Shown one piece after another: positions 1 to 15,780 of a DNA stretch of 64,000 nucleotides; the first letter of the stretch is position 1; each line of letters starts with the position of its first letter. Made by a program: the position numbers and the translations under genes. Source of the stretch: Tetmemena sp. SeJ-2015 (taxonomy: Eukaryota > Ciliophora > Spirotrichea > Sporadotrichida > Oxytrichidae); contig JAJKFJ010022697.1 in the NCBI GenBank assembly GCA_027382625.1, forward strand, positions 248,001-312,000, given 5' to 3'. The notes beneath the pieces were generated by a model. It was not told where the DNA came from. It did not search any database and saw only the letters and a program-made list of their open reading frames with translations.

Positions 1-342
1 TCCAATCTGAAGATATTCAAGGAGGATGAAGAGCAGTTCTCTGATTGTTTAATTGATAGGAGTGCAGTTGGATCAATTCAAAAATTAGTGCTAAGTTTTC
101 CCTCTGAAGGATAGATAGAAATAACTTTTTAAATTCATTATTCTTTTCATCTCAAGAAGACTGGTGAGGCATTCTATCAATAATTTTTAATTTTTTAATA
201 AATTGATTATTTATGCATTCTCTCAAGGAACAAAGTTAGTGATACGAGTGTTCTAAAATCAATATCCCAGCCGAAATAGAGGAAGATATACAATAAATAT
301 TAGTATTCTTTTATTTTGCTATTCTTATCAGTTATTTATTGA
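1..342 (+). CDS. 3' fragment of an unknown gene cut by the window edge
   Basis: The frame starting at base 1 stays open (TAA/TAG read as Gln) to TGA at 340-342. The first 120 bases have ordinary protein composition with acidic and hydrophobic residues (IFKEDEEQFSDCLIDRSAVG); after about base 120 the DNA turns AT-rich, so the true coding end may be earlier or an IES may begin there. No family recognised. It could be the C-terminal MDS of a gene whose body lies to the left. Confidence 0.35.
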
Positions 343-725
343 TTATGCTTATAAATGCTCAATATTAGAATTATAAAATTGAGAGTGCAAAGTGTAGAAG
401 TAATATAGCTCATACTTTATTTAAAAAATATTGCTCCTTATAAAATAATTCATTCTATGGTTTATCAAAACAATTAAATTTTAGTTAGTTCTTTAACGAA
501 ATCTAATGACTCTCCTTAATTGAGAGATTTATATTTTACAAATTTTCATATGAAGGCTATCTCAAAACAAACATATGCTAGCTATAGATTTAAACTGGAT
601 TAAAATGGAATATAAATTATATACACATGTGAGATACTTACTATCTCTTTATCATTATACCTTAATAAATTCTTTTATTAATAAATCTCCAGGAATAATA
701 TTAATAGCATAAGAACAACACGCAC
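343..725. other. AT-rich intergenic stretch
   Basis: No coding signal in either strand under the ciliate code. It separates the left-edge fragment from the kinase gene and presumably contains the chromosome-end sites used in macronuclear development, but no motif for this is visible. Confidence 0.4.
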
Positions 726-3700
726 ATGGAATCAAATTTGACATTAACTTCAACCTAAAACGATCTATTTCGCAAGAATGTTTGCATCCCCTACTTCAGA
801 GACATCTACAGAGTAACCCACTCTTCCCATCAATTTAATACACACTACTTATCTCTTCTATTTTGTAGGATTTGAGTTCGCGCTCTGACGATAAACAGAA
901 GGGCATAAACAAGATCTCTCTGCTGGAGGTGAGTTTAGTTATGCAAGTTTATTATACTCGGCTTCATGAACCCCATAGGGAATACAACTCTAAATAATTT
1001 TTGTAGTATGCTCAGCTCCCAGGAATATTGGGGGAGAGATTCTTCTAAGTCATGGATCTCAATTTTGATGGCTATGTTGACTACAAAGAATTCCTCACAG
1101 GCCTCATGCGCATTTATAGCTAAGAGATTAATTAAAATAAGTAAAAAAATAATTTATACGGAAAAATCACGCTCTTTTTAAGTATTCTATCTTTTAAATA
1201 AATGATATTTTAGATGATAAATAATTCCTTTCCTCCTAATCTATTTTTAGGAATATTTTGTTACTAAATTTTTAAGAAGTAGAGAATAAAACCGAAGGAG
1301 AATATTGCTTTATAGAGAGAAATGTGTTATAGTTCTTTACAGAGTATGTTTGAATGAGAATAAAAAGTATCAATCACAAATTGTAAATTTGTGCAAGTTG
1401 CGCTAATTGTTTTCATATATAATCTTCTATCTCAAATTAAGTTGCATCAATATCTCTCCAATTTTGATCAGAAGATGAAGTCATTTTTACTTGTTCCATA
1501 TTTTAAATAAGTTTGTATTTGAGATTTACGACTTCGATAGTGACGGCTATATCTCTAAGAATGAACAAATAATATCCAATTAGCTATATTTATGAATGAC
1601 ATATTGACAATTTTAAGGTATGTACCTGTAGTAAGCAGCACCCAAGTCACTGGCGAAGGTAAATTCACTCAGGAGGGTGGAGGAGTCAGCGACTTCCAAG
1701 AACGAGTTGAAACTATGCAGTAGATGTACAAGATCTCGGATTTGTGCTTCGGCGACAAGGAGCGAGTTAACTTCCAGGAGTTTTCTAAGATCAATGAGGA
1801 AATTTAACTATACATTCATCCACATACTCATCATTTGATATTTAAATTGCCTCGGACATGCTTCTCTCAGTGTTGAACTTGTTTAGAGAGAAACTCCCTT
1901 GCTCAGAAAACTATTGGCGACTAAAGAGAAACTTCGAATTCGAGAAGCCCACTATCTAGACTAGTTTCCCCAGTGAGGAAAACAAAGGCGATGGACAGAG
2001 CTCCACCATATTAGCTGATGGCACTGAAGTGTAGAATAAAACTTTGGCTTCACCCCAAATGACTAAGCTAAAGCCACTTTCACCATATTCCTAGACAAAA
2101 TAAAATATCTTTGCTGCCTAGCCCCAAAACGCGCTCTTAAAATACGCTGTTAATAAAAAAGAGTTTGGAGATGTCAAAGCAACAGTCATAGGTTCCGCCT
2201 AGGAATAGCTATCTCCGCGCATCGAAAGTATGGATGAGCAGTCAGTTTGCAACTCAATCCCAATTACTAAGTTCTAATCAAGCAGGTTGTCTAAAGAGAA
2301 AAACGTGGATCAGTTGACTTCCAAAATGCAGGACATGGATCTTTCACCCACAGCCACCTAAGCTCATAGACTCACCGGATTCAAAAACATTGATTCGCCT
2401 TCGCCACTTATAGCAGCTGGAGTTTAAAAAATGTAGCTAGGTGAGGGGGAGTATGCTTAGTACGTTAGTGAGCAGCAATAATTTTGTCAGTGTGGACTGC
2501 CCTGCATGCCTAACTCGAATCTTTGCGAGAATTGCTAGGGAAATAACTCTATCCACTTAGAGGGATAAATCATAAAAAAGCAAAAGAAGGGCGGAGTTAA
2601 AAAATATTGGTTTAAACTTCTGGGCAAAGAACTCTACTGTAAGTAGAAGAAGAACATCTTAAATATCTTCTCCAGCATTTATTCTCTCTTTGTTAATATT
2701 GACTTTTGATTTAGCATACAAGCATGAGGGAGATAAGAAGCACAAGGACATGCAGAACTTAGTGGGAGTGCACTTAAAAAACGAGTAGGAGGAGATAATT
2801 GACCCTTAGACAATCTTGTACCCATTTATGCTTATATTCCCCAACAAGAGGAGAATCTACTACCTGCAGTCAAAGGTAAAAGCGAGTAACTTCCTCACTA
2901 AATTTAAATAATAGGCTGAGAAGGAGAAATGGATGGATTCTATCAAGAAGGTGATAGGGTATGCCAATCTATACGATTTCTACGATATCAAGGAGAACCT
3001 AGGACAGGGCAAATATGGAGTCGTCAAGAGAGCTATTCATAAGAAAACTTAAAAGGAAGTTGCAGTCAAGGTAGTTAAAAAGAAAGATCTAGTTAATACG
3101 GCCAAAAATTTATTTAAGATGAGAGTTATTGGAGAAAAATTCATTTATAAAGATCCTTTTTGAAGAAGATTAATTTTTTTAACACTAAATAATTTGCAGT
3201 CGATGATGATTTGGATAAATTTGAAAGCATTATTTTAACTCTGTCTTTTAAATTCTCAATTGTAAATCATCAAATTTTTTTGATGATTCCACTAAACGCA
3301 CAATTTAATTTCAGAGGTAATATTCTTGATGAATTTTAACCAGAAGGCTTTTAAGATTTGGCTTATATTAAGGACCAAGAGTTGCTGAAGAGGGAGATTG
3401 AGGTGCTTAAAATATGTCAGCACCCCTATATAATTAGACTGGATGACATATTTGAGAACCAAGACTACCTCTACATCGTAATGGAGTACCTGCAAGGAGG
3501 AGACTTGTTTGGCTACCTTGAAAAGCGGAAGTTTAAACTTCCCGAAGACAGAGGTAGACAAATTGCTCACCAAATGGCCACTGCTATTTACTACCTCCAC
3601 AGCTTTGGCATCGCCCACAGAGACCTCAAGCCAGAGAATATCTTAATGGTTAACACAGACGAGAACTCAGACATCAAGATAGTTGACTTTGGTCTCTCCA

Positions 3701-4193
3701 AGACCTTCGGCCCAGGTGAAACCTGCAAAGAACCCTTTGGCACTCTCTGCTACGTGGCCCCTGAAATCCTTCTGCAGCGCTCCTACGACAAATCAGTTGA
3801 CTTGTGGAGCCTTGGTGTGATAACGCACCTCATGTTGAGCGGCACCTTGCCTTTCGATGACTAAGACGATCGAGAGATAGCTAAGAAGACTATCTATCAG
3901 GAGGTTACTCTGAGTCACCCCAACTGGGAGACAGTCTCAGACGACGCCAAAGACCTAGTGCTAAGTAAATTTCTTATAATGTTAAAGATTTGAAGGGTTG
4001 CTGTCGAAGAACAGACGGGACAGAATAAGTTTAGAGCATGTGCTTGAGCATCCATGGATAGCCAAGAACAATAAGAAGATCACTGAGTTGAGGAAAAAAG
4101 TCCAGTGATGACGGGGATAAGCTACTTCAATTCGTGGCTTACAGCAACACAGACATTAATGCGATCAGGCCGCAGTAGAACCCTTCTAATTGA
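726..4193 (+). CDS. EF-hand / PH-domain / CDPK-like protein kinase
   Basis: Calcium- and lipid-linked Ser/Thr kinase, inferred from its domain order. After an ATG at 726 come introns at 813-868 and 929-1006. EF-hand loops follow near 1050 (MDLNFDGYVDYKEF) and 1535 (YDFDSDGYISK), then a linker with a Cys cluster near 2485 (CQCGLPCMPNSNLCENC). A PH-like domain covers about 2560-2960 with an intron at 2639-2714. The kinase domain runs 2975-4075: GQGKYGVVKRA, AVKVVKKK, HRDLKPEN, DFG, APE, and a 31-base intron at 3965-3995. Five IESs interrupt the coding region; removing the one at 3084-3352 gives VVKKKDLAYIKDQELLKREI. The frame breaks at the A6 run 4094-4099: as written it stops at about 4107, but with one A fewer it continues to TGA 4191. 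No N-terminal transit signal is seen. EF-hands placed N-terminal of PH and kinase are unusual, since plant and apicomplexan CDPKs carry them C-terminally. Confidence 0.85.
1115..1450 (+). other. IES, 336 bp, pointer TAT
   Basis: AT-rich insert in the EF-hand part of the kinase gene. TAT copies at 1115-1117 and 1451-1453 share codon phase; excision joins GLMRIY to LSNFDQKM in frame. Confidence 0.65.
1478..1508 (+). other. IES, 31 bp, pointer AAGT
   Basis: AAGT at 1478-1481 and 1509-1512. Excision gives DQKMKFVFEIYDFDSDG, a normal helix leading into the second EF-hand loop; retention breaks the frame. Confidence 0.8.
1572..1600 (+). other. IES, 29 bp, pointer ATAT
   Basis: ATAT at 1572-1575 and 1601-1604. 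Excision joins SKNEQII to LTILRYVPVV in frame after the second EF-hand. Confidence 0.75.
1800..1843 (+). other. IES, 44 bp, pointer AAATT
   Basis: AAATT at 1800-1804 and 1844-1848. Excision joins FSKINEEI to ASDMLLSVLNLF in frame. Confidence 0.8.
3084..3352 (+). other. IES, 269 bp, pointer AAGAT
   Basis: AAGAT at 3084-3088 and 3353-3357 in the kinase N-lobe. The insert is AT-rich with no GT...AG ends at the right phase. Excision restores KKKDLAYIKDQELLKREI between kinase subdomains II and III. Confidence 0.9.
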
Positions 4194-4446
4194 AGAGGGA
4201 AGGAGGAGGTTGATTATAAATAGAATGAATGTTTGGTGTGATAGTTTAAGCTAAGTTGAAAAATCTCGTTTGAAAAATATAAAGCTAGACATATTAGCTC
4301 CAATAACTACTAATTATATTCCAATTCACCAGACAAATATATCCTCACAGCAGCAAAATTAAAATGTAAAGAAGATTAGTCATATCATCGCAGTCTATTT
4401 ATTTTTATTTGTAACAATCGAGACAATTATAAAAGATAGTCTTTAT

Positions 4447-5813
<1,367 letters not shown>

Positions 5814-6342
5814 TCTCCTAGGCCACAGCAAAGGTAGAGTGACTCCATTCAAACCCTTTTAAATCACAAATTATCAAATCTAAACATAAAATACATATTT
5901 CCTATATTTAAGTAAAGGTTAATAGATGTCGAGCGAGCCCAATGGAAACTACTTACTCAATTTTAAAACTCCTAATTTTTTTAATTTTAATAACACCTAG
6001 TCGAAATAAAAACATGAAAATTGAGAATTTGACACAAAAGATGCCTAATTAATAAGTTTATAAAAAAAAAGATGGTTTCAAAATAAAAACTCTGTAGAAT
6101 TTTTACTAAATGAAATTTAATTTTTAAGCTCATTATAAGCATTTATGATATATTAGGGTTTGATTGTTTTAATAATTTTAAGCTCGAAAGTGGAGAAAAT
6201 AGTATATATTTAAATCAGTGCTTATTTTAGTGAGTTCCTCGCTATCCTTTTAGGATTTAAAGAATGAACATTATAATTAATTAATAATTTATCTACATGA
6301 ATTAAACTTCTGGAATCATTGGTAAAACCATATCCATTTAAA
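5814..6342. other. AT-rich intergenic stretch
   Basis: Divergent spacer between the dehydratase and the next plus-strand gene. No coding segment, RNA gene or repeat recognised. Confidence 0.4.
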
Positions 6343-9300
6343 ATGAATTTAGAGAATTTGAAACAACTCCTGAAGGAGAGCAGGCTCAGTCATAATTTTG
6401 ATAACATATTTTATAATATATGTCATTGTTTTAGCAGCGAGCTTCTCTCTTAGATTGCCTGCTAGATGAAAGAATCTATCATGGGCAACAACGCAGACTT
6501 AGATTCTATGGAGCAATTCAACTGTGACTTGAACTTTGCAGATCAAGTCTGTCTGAGTAAGTTTACTTGAACTTTCCTGTAATCTCCAAGAGATCGATTC
6601 AACTTTATCTTAAAAATGTGACACATTAATCTAACAATAGTTAACTTATGCCACGAATGTAGCATCATGAGCAAGCTAATCAAGAGCAGCATCAGTTCTG
6701 AAGATCATATTCCTCTCACTCATATCTATCTAGTCGGAAATATAGCCAATTAAAATTTATTTTAAGAAGTGAACTAGATAAAGACCTCCTAATTAAGCTC
6801 AAGGCATAGAAGGGATCCATAGATCCAGATATAGCAGCTAAATATTTCAAGTTGGCTGCTGATGCCATCAAGCTCATGTTCCGATCTTCCAAAGATTATC
6901 TCACTGCTGCTAAGACCCTAAGTTCAGTGCATAATCTTGAAAAGGGACTGTAAGGTTATCACATAATGTTAATGCAATAGATGTGTCATTCAAAGCTTAA
7001 GGATGAGTAGTTAAAAAGATACATCCTATGTTTTCGACAATCTTTTCAGACTAGTCCTTAAATCTCTCAGACTCTACTTAAGGTAAAGTTACCTTGCCAT
7101 ATCATCTTTTTTCTAGTCCCTAGTTATCTTATGCTGATGATACTTCTTCACTATCAGAGACTCCTTAAATTAAAGAGGCAAGTTTCTTTTGCTACGATGA
7201 TATGATGAGCATCTTCAGGGAGTCTATCAAAGTTTTGCGAGAGGATTTTCAAAATTTGAATCAATCTTAATATGCTCAGCTATTTACTACTCTCGTCAAG
7301 GCTTTGAATGAAATAAGTCTTGTGAAGTTATACATTCTTCACCCTTAGAGTCAACAAGCAATCTTTGAAGTAATTCAAATGTTCTACAATTACTCTTAAG
7401 ATCGAATGGCCCTAACCTCAAAATCCTCTAAATCTGATCCTAGATAATTTTCATTAAAAGATTTTTTCTAGACAAAGTAACTAGGCTTATTTAAATCAAG
7501 CATCTTCCAAACGAGCTACCACTCAGCTCAAAGTCTTCACAGATCAAATTTTCAAGAAGTTCCTAATCTTAGCGAGTGAGATACTCATATCTATAAAGCA
7601 GTATGAGGGAGCTAACTTTTATCTTGAGAAAGCTTCAGGGCTTATTAACTAAGGTGACAGGGACGAGCTTAAGGTTTTGCTAATCGCTTTCAAGCTTACT
7701 AGCCTTTAGAATATGGAAGTCATCAAAGATTATGATTAAGGCTCTTCAGGAGTTAAGAGCAATCAAGTGAGCAAAGAATAATTGCTGGCTTAACTAGACA
7801 GTGAACTGATGATGAGCTTTGTGAAGATTTTCCAGAACCCTTTCTTCATGGGCTAAATTGCTTTTGAGTGCTTTAGGATAATAGTTGCTTGCCAGCGGAC
7901 TGAACTTTGCCTGACTGTGGGTCTTCAGATATTAAGATCTTGCGAGCGGCTACTTTTGGATGTTTAGCTTTAAAAGCAGTTTCTCTTAAGATTACTCATA
8001 GTCTTTGAGACTTATTTGGAAAAGAACTCTTAGAAGGTATATACCACTATATATTTAAAATTATTTTATATCAGAAATTTGTCAAATTATTAAGCAAAGA
8101 ACAAATATTAAAGCAGTTCAGCAAATGTATTGCATTTTAAATGCTCTATGATTTTAGGTTTATTCTCAAAGATATATGACTCCTAAGCAACTCATTTTTT
8201 GTGTTCTCTAAATGTTGTGATAATAAAATTACTGTGAATATAATAAGAATAAAGAAAAAGCTTATTTATAATTTATGATCATACATAATAGTTTTGAAAA
8301 ATTTAATATATTCATTCATAAATTTATCATTTTATTTTATACTAACCTTAATTAGAATCTGAAATAAATTCTAACTGTACTATTTATGACGTTCCTCAAA
8401 CTTCTAAGCAGAACAGAAATGAATTGAAGCTTTTTGAAAGTTCATAGATCCCAATAGCTCTTGAACAACTAGTGAACAGCTTAAGTAAACTGATTAGCCT
8501 TGATTTCATCAGAGCTTGCAAGCCTTTAGAGGTGCGTGGTTTATTTTATACTATCTGGAATATTGCCTTTGAATGCAGAAAGAGAGGAATGCACAATCTT
8601 TGCTAGCTAATCAAAACACTAATAAAATTAAAAATTCAGAGATACAGTCTTCATTAAGTTATTCTTGCAATAATTTTTTCACATATCTTTTTTAATAAAC
8701 TATACTAATAATATAAATGATTTTTTTTTGCCTTATAGTTAATTAGTTTCTTTCTAATGTTTCTTAATTGGAGAGTTTAAAGAACCAAAAATTTTAATTA
8801 AAACTTAAAAAATTGCTTTAAGAAATTTATAAGTTTTTGTTTAAATGCTAAGATAACTTTATGATCAAGTTAAAAAGTTCTCCTTACTTCTGAAGGAGAA
8901 AGTGAATGCTAGCTTAAGTCTCCATTATTTTTTTATATAAGGGAGAGCAGCATCAGCAAATAGCAACAGATATAAACAGGAGGCTCTGAAAGTTAGATAA
9001 AATCTGAGGAGATCGCACTATCAGAGCAGGATATATAGGAGATACTATTCAAAACACTATGGCTGATATGCGATCTCAATTTATAGCTACACAATTTTCA
9101 GGAAGCAAGAAAATCAGTCAAAGATATGGAAGTAATCATGAGGTAGGACTCTACCATCTATCTTCTTAAGGTCAGATTGGTTTTAGCTGAGTTGAGAAGT
9201 TTGACTGATGATAATTCTCAAAACCAAACAAGTATGGCTTATTGGAGTTAAGGGAGAGTTGATGAGCTACTGAAGGAAATATCAGAGGCCATAAATAATC

Positions 9301-10858
9301 TAGAGAGAACGTCTGACTTCACGTTCATGCACATTCTTGTTGTTCTTGAGGAGATCATTAATTCATCCTAATCCTTGCTTGAAACTATTTCTATTTTCTT
9401 ATTTATAATTGACTTCAAGAAAGTTTAAACTTTTGTAAAATATTTTTCCCCTCTAAAATTTAAATACTTAAATATTTTTAAAAAAATATTTTGAGTCTAA
9501 TTTTTAAAATGATTTTTATTTATAAATTTGAAAGACTTACATTTTGAGTCAAAATATTTTTAGAAGGAAATAACTCATAAGATATATTATGGAAGTATTT
9601 ATTTTAAGAAGAAACTATTTTTAAATTAAATGCTCTTAGATTATTAGAGACTTACCTCCTGTTTTCCCTTTATTTATCGTATCTATTTAAATAAAAGATG
9701 TTATACTTTGTAACATAATCATCTTTAATTTTATCTGTAAGTTTTATATTTAAATTAAGATCAAATGTTTTATCATATACTTTTAACAAATAGGCCCACA
9801 ATTTATTAGTATTTTATTATTAAATATATGTGCTCTAGATGTTTAAATTTTCTGGAGATGAAAAGCTGATTTTAATTTAATGACATCATTAGAGCGATAA
9901 GTTCATTTATAAAGAACTATTAATTTCAAACTAAGCCAAAATTATACATAAGATGAATTTTTAATATAAGCATTTTTAAATAGCTAAAAATAAATATTTC
10001 TGGGAGACTGATTGAAAAAGTGATAGAGGCTTTCCAAATAAACAGACAGAGCTTTATTCACTAAATTCACAAAGATTGTTTAGCTTCCAGATAAAACATA
10101 GCATCTCTAAAGCCAAATTAATTGAGTAAAGGCTTTGAAGATTTTACTTTAATTCGTTTCATCTTGGACATTTAGGCTGAACATCTCACCTCCAATAATG
10201 ATTAGAGCATTTTTTAATTTGAGCATGCATCAAATAGATCCAGAAAAAATATCATAAAGCCTTCAGCAGTTAGCGGCCAAAAATAATTTGATTCACCCTA
10301 TCAAGCTTACCATTTAAAGTCTTCTCGATCAACAAGGAAGATTTAAACTCATTATTATTAGTCAAATATTTATGCATTAAGATTGTCTAATGTTGAAATT
10401 CAAGACTAGCTTTCGCTTTTGATAAATTTTGAAGACGCCCAATGGTTCTGCAACATTTATTGGCTTTAGGTGAGTAAGCTAGTTTAGGAGATAAAAGCAA
10501 GTTCACAAAATGATGAGTTTAAAATGGATGATGATGTTCTGGTGAGTCTCACAGTCTTTTGAGACTGGCAACTGGTGAGGTGTTTGAGCTATTGAATGAC
10601 AGTATCCTATTTGCTAAAGTATATGAATTCTTGGCTTGGGCGAAAGTGCAGGATATAAACTGGCAAAAAGGAGAACCAAATAGCCAGGAGCAACAGCAGA
10701 GAATGGAAACTTATTTCTCAGCTCTGCTTCACTCTAAAGATGTCCTCGTTAACTAATTGCTTTTGCAGCTTCAGCTCAAATACAAGCTATCAATTACTCA
10801 CAACAAACATCCATCCCACACTTCCTTCAAGATTCTCATTTCCAACTCTAATAAATGA
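6343..10858 (+). CDS. Large helical-repeat protein, possibly SPO22/ZIP4-like
   Basis: Not firmly recognised. Coding segments lie at about 6343-8030, 8358-8650, 8945-9400 and 10010-10858, all plus strand, separated by AT-rich inserts and small introns. The start is the ATG at 6343 (MNLENLKQLLKESR); the stop is TGA at 10856-10858. Predicted protein is almost wholly alpha-helical, with TPR-like patterns such as AAKYFKLAADAIKLMF, LFYTIWNIAFECRKRG and LWLICDLNLQLHNFQEA. The Trp-Asn and Leu spacing recalls the SPO22/ZIP4/TEX11 meiotic TPR family, which would suit a germline function but is only a resemblance. A 17-bp IES (10543-10559) joins MDDDVLV to RLATGEVFELLND. Whether the segment after 10010 belongs to the same gene is inferred from strand and style, since I could not resolve the junction across 9400-10010. 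Confidence 0.45.
8028..8357 (+). other. Probable IES, about 330 bp
   Basis: AT-rich, non-coding insert between two coding segments. TCT at 8028-8030 and 8358-8360 share codon phase and would act as the pointer, joining YLEKNS to EINSNCTIYDVPQ. The pointer is only three bases, so the exact ends are tentative. Confidence 0.5.
9400..10010 (+). other. AT-rich insert, likely IES
   Basis: About 600 bases of very AT-rich DNA without codon structure between two same-strand helical coding segments. No pointer pair found by eye. Alternatively this is an intergenic spacer. Confidence 0.4.
10543..10559 (+). other. IES, 17 bp, pointer TGAG
   Basis: TGAG at 10543-10546 and 10560-10563. Excision restores one open frame, DDDVLVRLATGEVFELLND. 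An intron reading (GT...AG) does not give a consistent frame. Confidence 0.72.
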
Positions 10859-11055
10859 TTACTTTCTTACTCAACCTCATTTCATAAACCAAAGAGCAAA
10901 TTACTTCCCATCCCTTTTCCATTTATCTCTCAAACAATTATCTAATTTTTACATAGCATAATCTCAAATAAATGACATAAATATAATTAATGCTATCTTC
11001 GTCCATTTTGCTTTTTTTATTTTTTTTATTGAATTAGCAAGCAGCATAAGCGAAC

Positions 11056-12286
11056 ATGAAAATGAAGCAAGATGATAACAAGCGAACATTTGTGACTGTT
11101 CCCTTGAAACAAATAAAGAACAAACAGCTCACTTAAAAACTAAAGAAGGTTGTTGAATTCTTGAAGGTGACTTCTTCATATCTGGACCTCATGAACTTCA
11201 AGATCTCTGTCTCTTTCAATTTAAACTATTATTTTGATGAAGAGGAAGTAGCAGCCAAGGTTAATGCCATACTCTCAGATCTAGAGAACAACACTCACTT
11301 CAACTCCACCAAAGATGAGCAATTCAATATTTAAAGCACCACTATCAAAGTTCTTTACATTCATCTAAAAGAACATCGAATCTGCTCCAACTGTAAGCTT
11401 CCACATATTTAATCCTTATAGTGCAAATCAAGCTTTTGAAAAGGCTGATCGACCTTGTGCTCTCACTCTTGCGCCAAGATCAAACTCCTCCCGATTAAAG
11501 AGAGTAAGTGCTCCTCCTACTTAATTACTAATTATAGTGGTCTTTTGAAGGAAACGTTGTGTGCTCATAAGGACTTGATTGAAGCAGTTGGTAGTGATGG
11601 GGCTCAACAGGAAGAGTTAAAGTAAAGTAAGTAAAATTTAGGGAATATAAATAATAATCAATTTAAAAACCTGCACTTATTCAGTACTAGTTAGTAAATC
11701 GTACTACTATCATATGTAAAGATGGCTTTAGTTTATATTTTGAAGGGATATTTATAACTCAGTGGGCAACCACTAGCATTAAAAATTTTCCTACTTATGC
11801 TGGGATCTGTCTCCTTGTCTATTCTGCTTCCAGCTCTCCAACAGGAGGAGTTGATATTCTGCAACTAGGCTTTTAAGTTGATAGAGAGGAATAACTTCGA
11901 AGTGGACCTTAACTTCTTGAAATGGCTTATTGGGCACTGTTGGAACAACGGAATCAAGCTCTACAAGTAAGTTTTGGGATGCTTCTTTATTCAAACTAAA
12001 GGAAAATGGAGTAGAGTGAAGGCCTCCAGTGGCTTAACTTTGCCATCACTGTCTACAAGAGAACACAGGATAAGTGCAACAACACTCTCAACTATCTAAT
12101 CATATTTTATTCTATTAATACTAGTTTGCCACAACTCAAATCTAAAATACTCATTCCTTGTAGAGAGAGGCTTGTGATTTTAAAGAAAATAAGAATCGTG
12201 AGTGGGAGGATATGAGGAAGTATCTCAATTTTGTAGGAAGCAAGATGGAGGACTACCACCAAAAAGTCTTATATGAAGTTGCTTGA
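11056..12286 (+). CDS. Helical protein with a TPR-like Trp-Asn motif
   Basis: Start at the ATG of 11056 (MKMKQDDNKRTFVTVP); TGA at 12284-12286. Introns are visible after SNCSN-type coding near 11391-11420 and at 11505-11535 (GTAAG...TAG). The C-terminal half reads FLKWLIGHCWNNGIKLYK, then WLNFAITVYKRTQDKCNN. This helix pair, with Trp-Asn followed by a second helix starting Trp-Leu, is typical of the SPO22/ZIP4/TEX11 TPR family and of TPRs generally. The gene sits 200 bases after the preceding helical gene on the same strand; the two might be parts of one larger gene, but the TGA at 10856 argues against this. The middle part (11640-11780) is AT-rich and probably an IES. Confidence 0.45.
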
Positions 12287-12656
12287 ACTTTACCATATTA
12301 TTTTTAAAAAAATATATTATAGGAAAAAATAAAAGTAAAATCATATTTTTACAAATTGTTTATTAACTCTATATTGTTGATAAAGAGTTCATATTAAAAA
12401 AACATAAATTAATTAATTCATATTTGTGCCTTTGATTCAATTATATTTACTTTTATTTTGGAATGCTTTCATTTAAAAATACTTTAGTTGGAATTTATAT
12501 TCCTTAAAATAATATTTCATTAATTTCTGATTTTATATTTTCTATTATGTGATAATTATTAACTGTTAAAATATTATTTGTATATAATTTGAGAGACTGT
12601 TTTGGGCGAGTGATGAAATAGAGGAATTTGAAATATTAAAATTATAATTTGAAGAA
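12287..12656. other. AT-rich intergenic stretch
   Basis: No coding signal; presumably holds the promoter of the MAP kinase gene and the 3' end of the previous gene. Confidence 0.4.
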
Positions 12657-14368
<1,712 letters not shown>

Positions 14369-14469
14369 ACCAATTACTAAAGCATCAATATTAATAATCC
14401 ACTGTACTTCCATAGATATTCATTCCTATTTATCAATTCATCAGTTTCTTCCAAGGCGTATATTTTTAG

Positions 14470-15780
14470 ATGATGAACTTGAAACCAAATTTAAATAAAA
14501 TATCTTCGAATATGGATTCAGACTCTTGTTGCAGCTCCTCAAATAATACAACGCAAATTTGCAAATCAGACAACTAACAAGAACTTGCGATGCTTTGCAA
14601 AAAACTAGTGCAGTCAATGAGTATGCTGATTATAGGAAGCTTCCTGCATCCAAAGTAGATTATTCAAACCCAGCAAGTGTCTAGTTACTTCTACAATACA
14701 GTTTCACCAAGAGTCATTGACATCTGCCATACTATCTTCAGAAAAGTAAATCTTAATCATTTTCTTAAAACCCATAAGCTAATTCAATCAGAAGATAACA
14801 AATGTATTTATTAATTTAATTAAAGAATTCTTCTTTTAAAAAGAAATTAACACATACTGACTCTACATTTTAACTAGTTTTAAGTAAGTTGTTTTGCATG
14901 CTTTGGATTTATGATTTATTGAAGATTTGGTTTAGTTTTATGTTACTTATTAAGATCATATGATCGATGGAGTTTGATGGAGTATAATCCTTCAACTGAA
15001 ATATTCTCAAATACTCGTCTGAACTAACTCCTTGACTAAAATGTCTTTAATAATAACTATGAATATGACAGATTAGATTCCGTCAGGATGCTTCAAACTA
15101 TAAGTGGTAAGGTATTCATCGTAGTTGCAGCAGAAATACTCAAATCTTAAAGAAGATTCACACAGATACTCAAGTTTAGCACCAAGGAAAAATTTATTCT
15201 TTAAATATCAATTAGATTTTAATTCAAAACTATAATTGATTCAAGTCATAACACACAAATAATGGACTGGTTGGATTTAATCTTAATTTTCTTGTCAGCT
15301 TAATTATATTTCATGAGTTATTAGCTTGATATAGCATTTTACGAGAAGTGTGCTTTTCCACTTGCTAATTAAGGTTGTATTTATTTCTGAAATAAAAACC
15401 TCGATGCTATTTGTGGGAAATAATTGTTCGAAATTGAGATACTTTGATCAACCTTATTTCAATTCTTGTTACTTGAAAGTTTTTTATGAATCCAATTAAC
15501 CCTTAAAATATAGGGATAGATGCAGAGTATATTCACTACTAACAAGCATTTCTTTTACTAAGGAGCAATTTGTGCTAGCTAAACATCAATATTTATAAGC
15601 GGCTCTAAAGTAGGAAAGACTAAAATCTGCTCAGAATTCAATATTTCAAATTATCAGAATGTATTGGTCAGAGACCTTCCTCAAATATAATTTAAATGTG
15701 CTTTGGAAGAGACAGTCATTAAATGATCTGCATCAATTCTAGATACTTGCTGGTCTTTGGAAATGAGCATCAGCTTTTGA
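14470..15780 (+). CDS. Unknown protein, possibly with kelch-like repeats
   Basis: Coding-like segments with TAA/TAG as Gln occur at about 14470-14740 (MMNLKPNLNKISSN), 14975-15190 (YNPSTEIFSNTRLNQLLD) and 15500-15780, in the plus strand. The last reads YQGAICASQTSIFISGSKVG and then KICSEFNISNYQNVLVRDLP, which has the spacing of a kelch blade (visible item, Cys, short label, summary of arguments). AT-rich inserts at about 14745-14960 and 15200-15490 are probable IESs. Joins were not resolved, so the start, stop and unity of the gene are tentative. Confidence 0.35.

Noticed and set aside
3084..3352. Reading the kinase insert as an intron
   Set aside because: GT...AG choices (for example ending at 3314) leave extra residues or a wrong frame, while AAGAT excision gives the exact kinase sequence.
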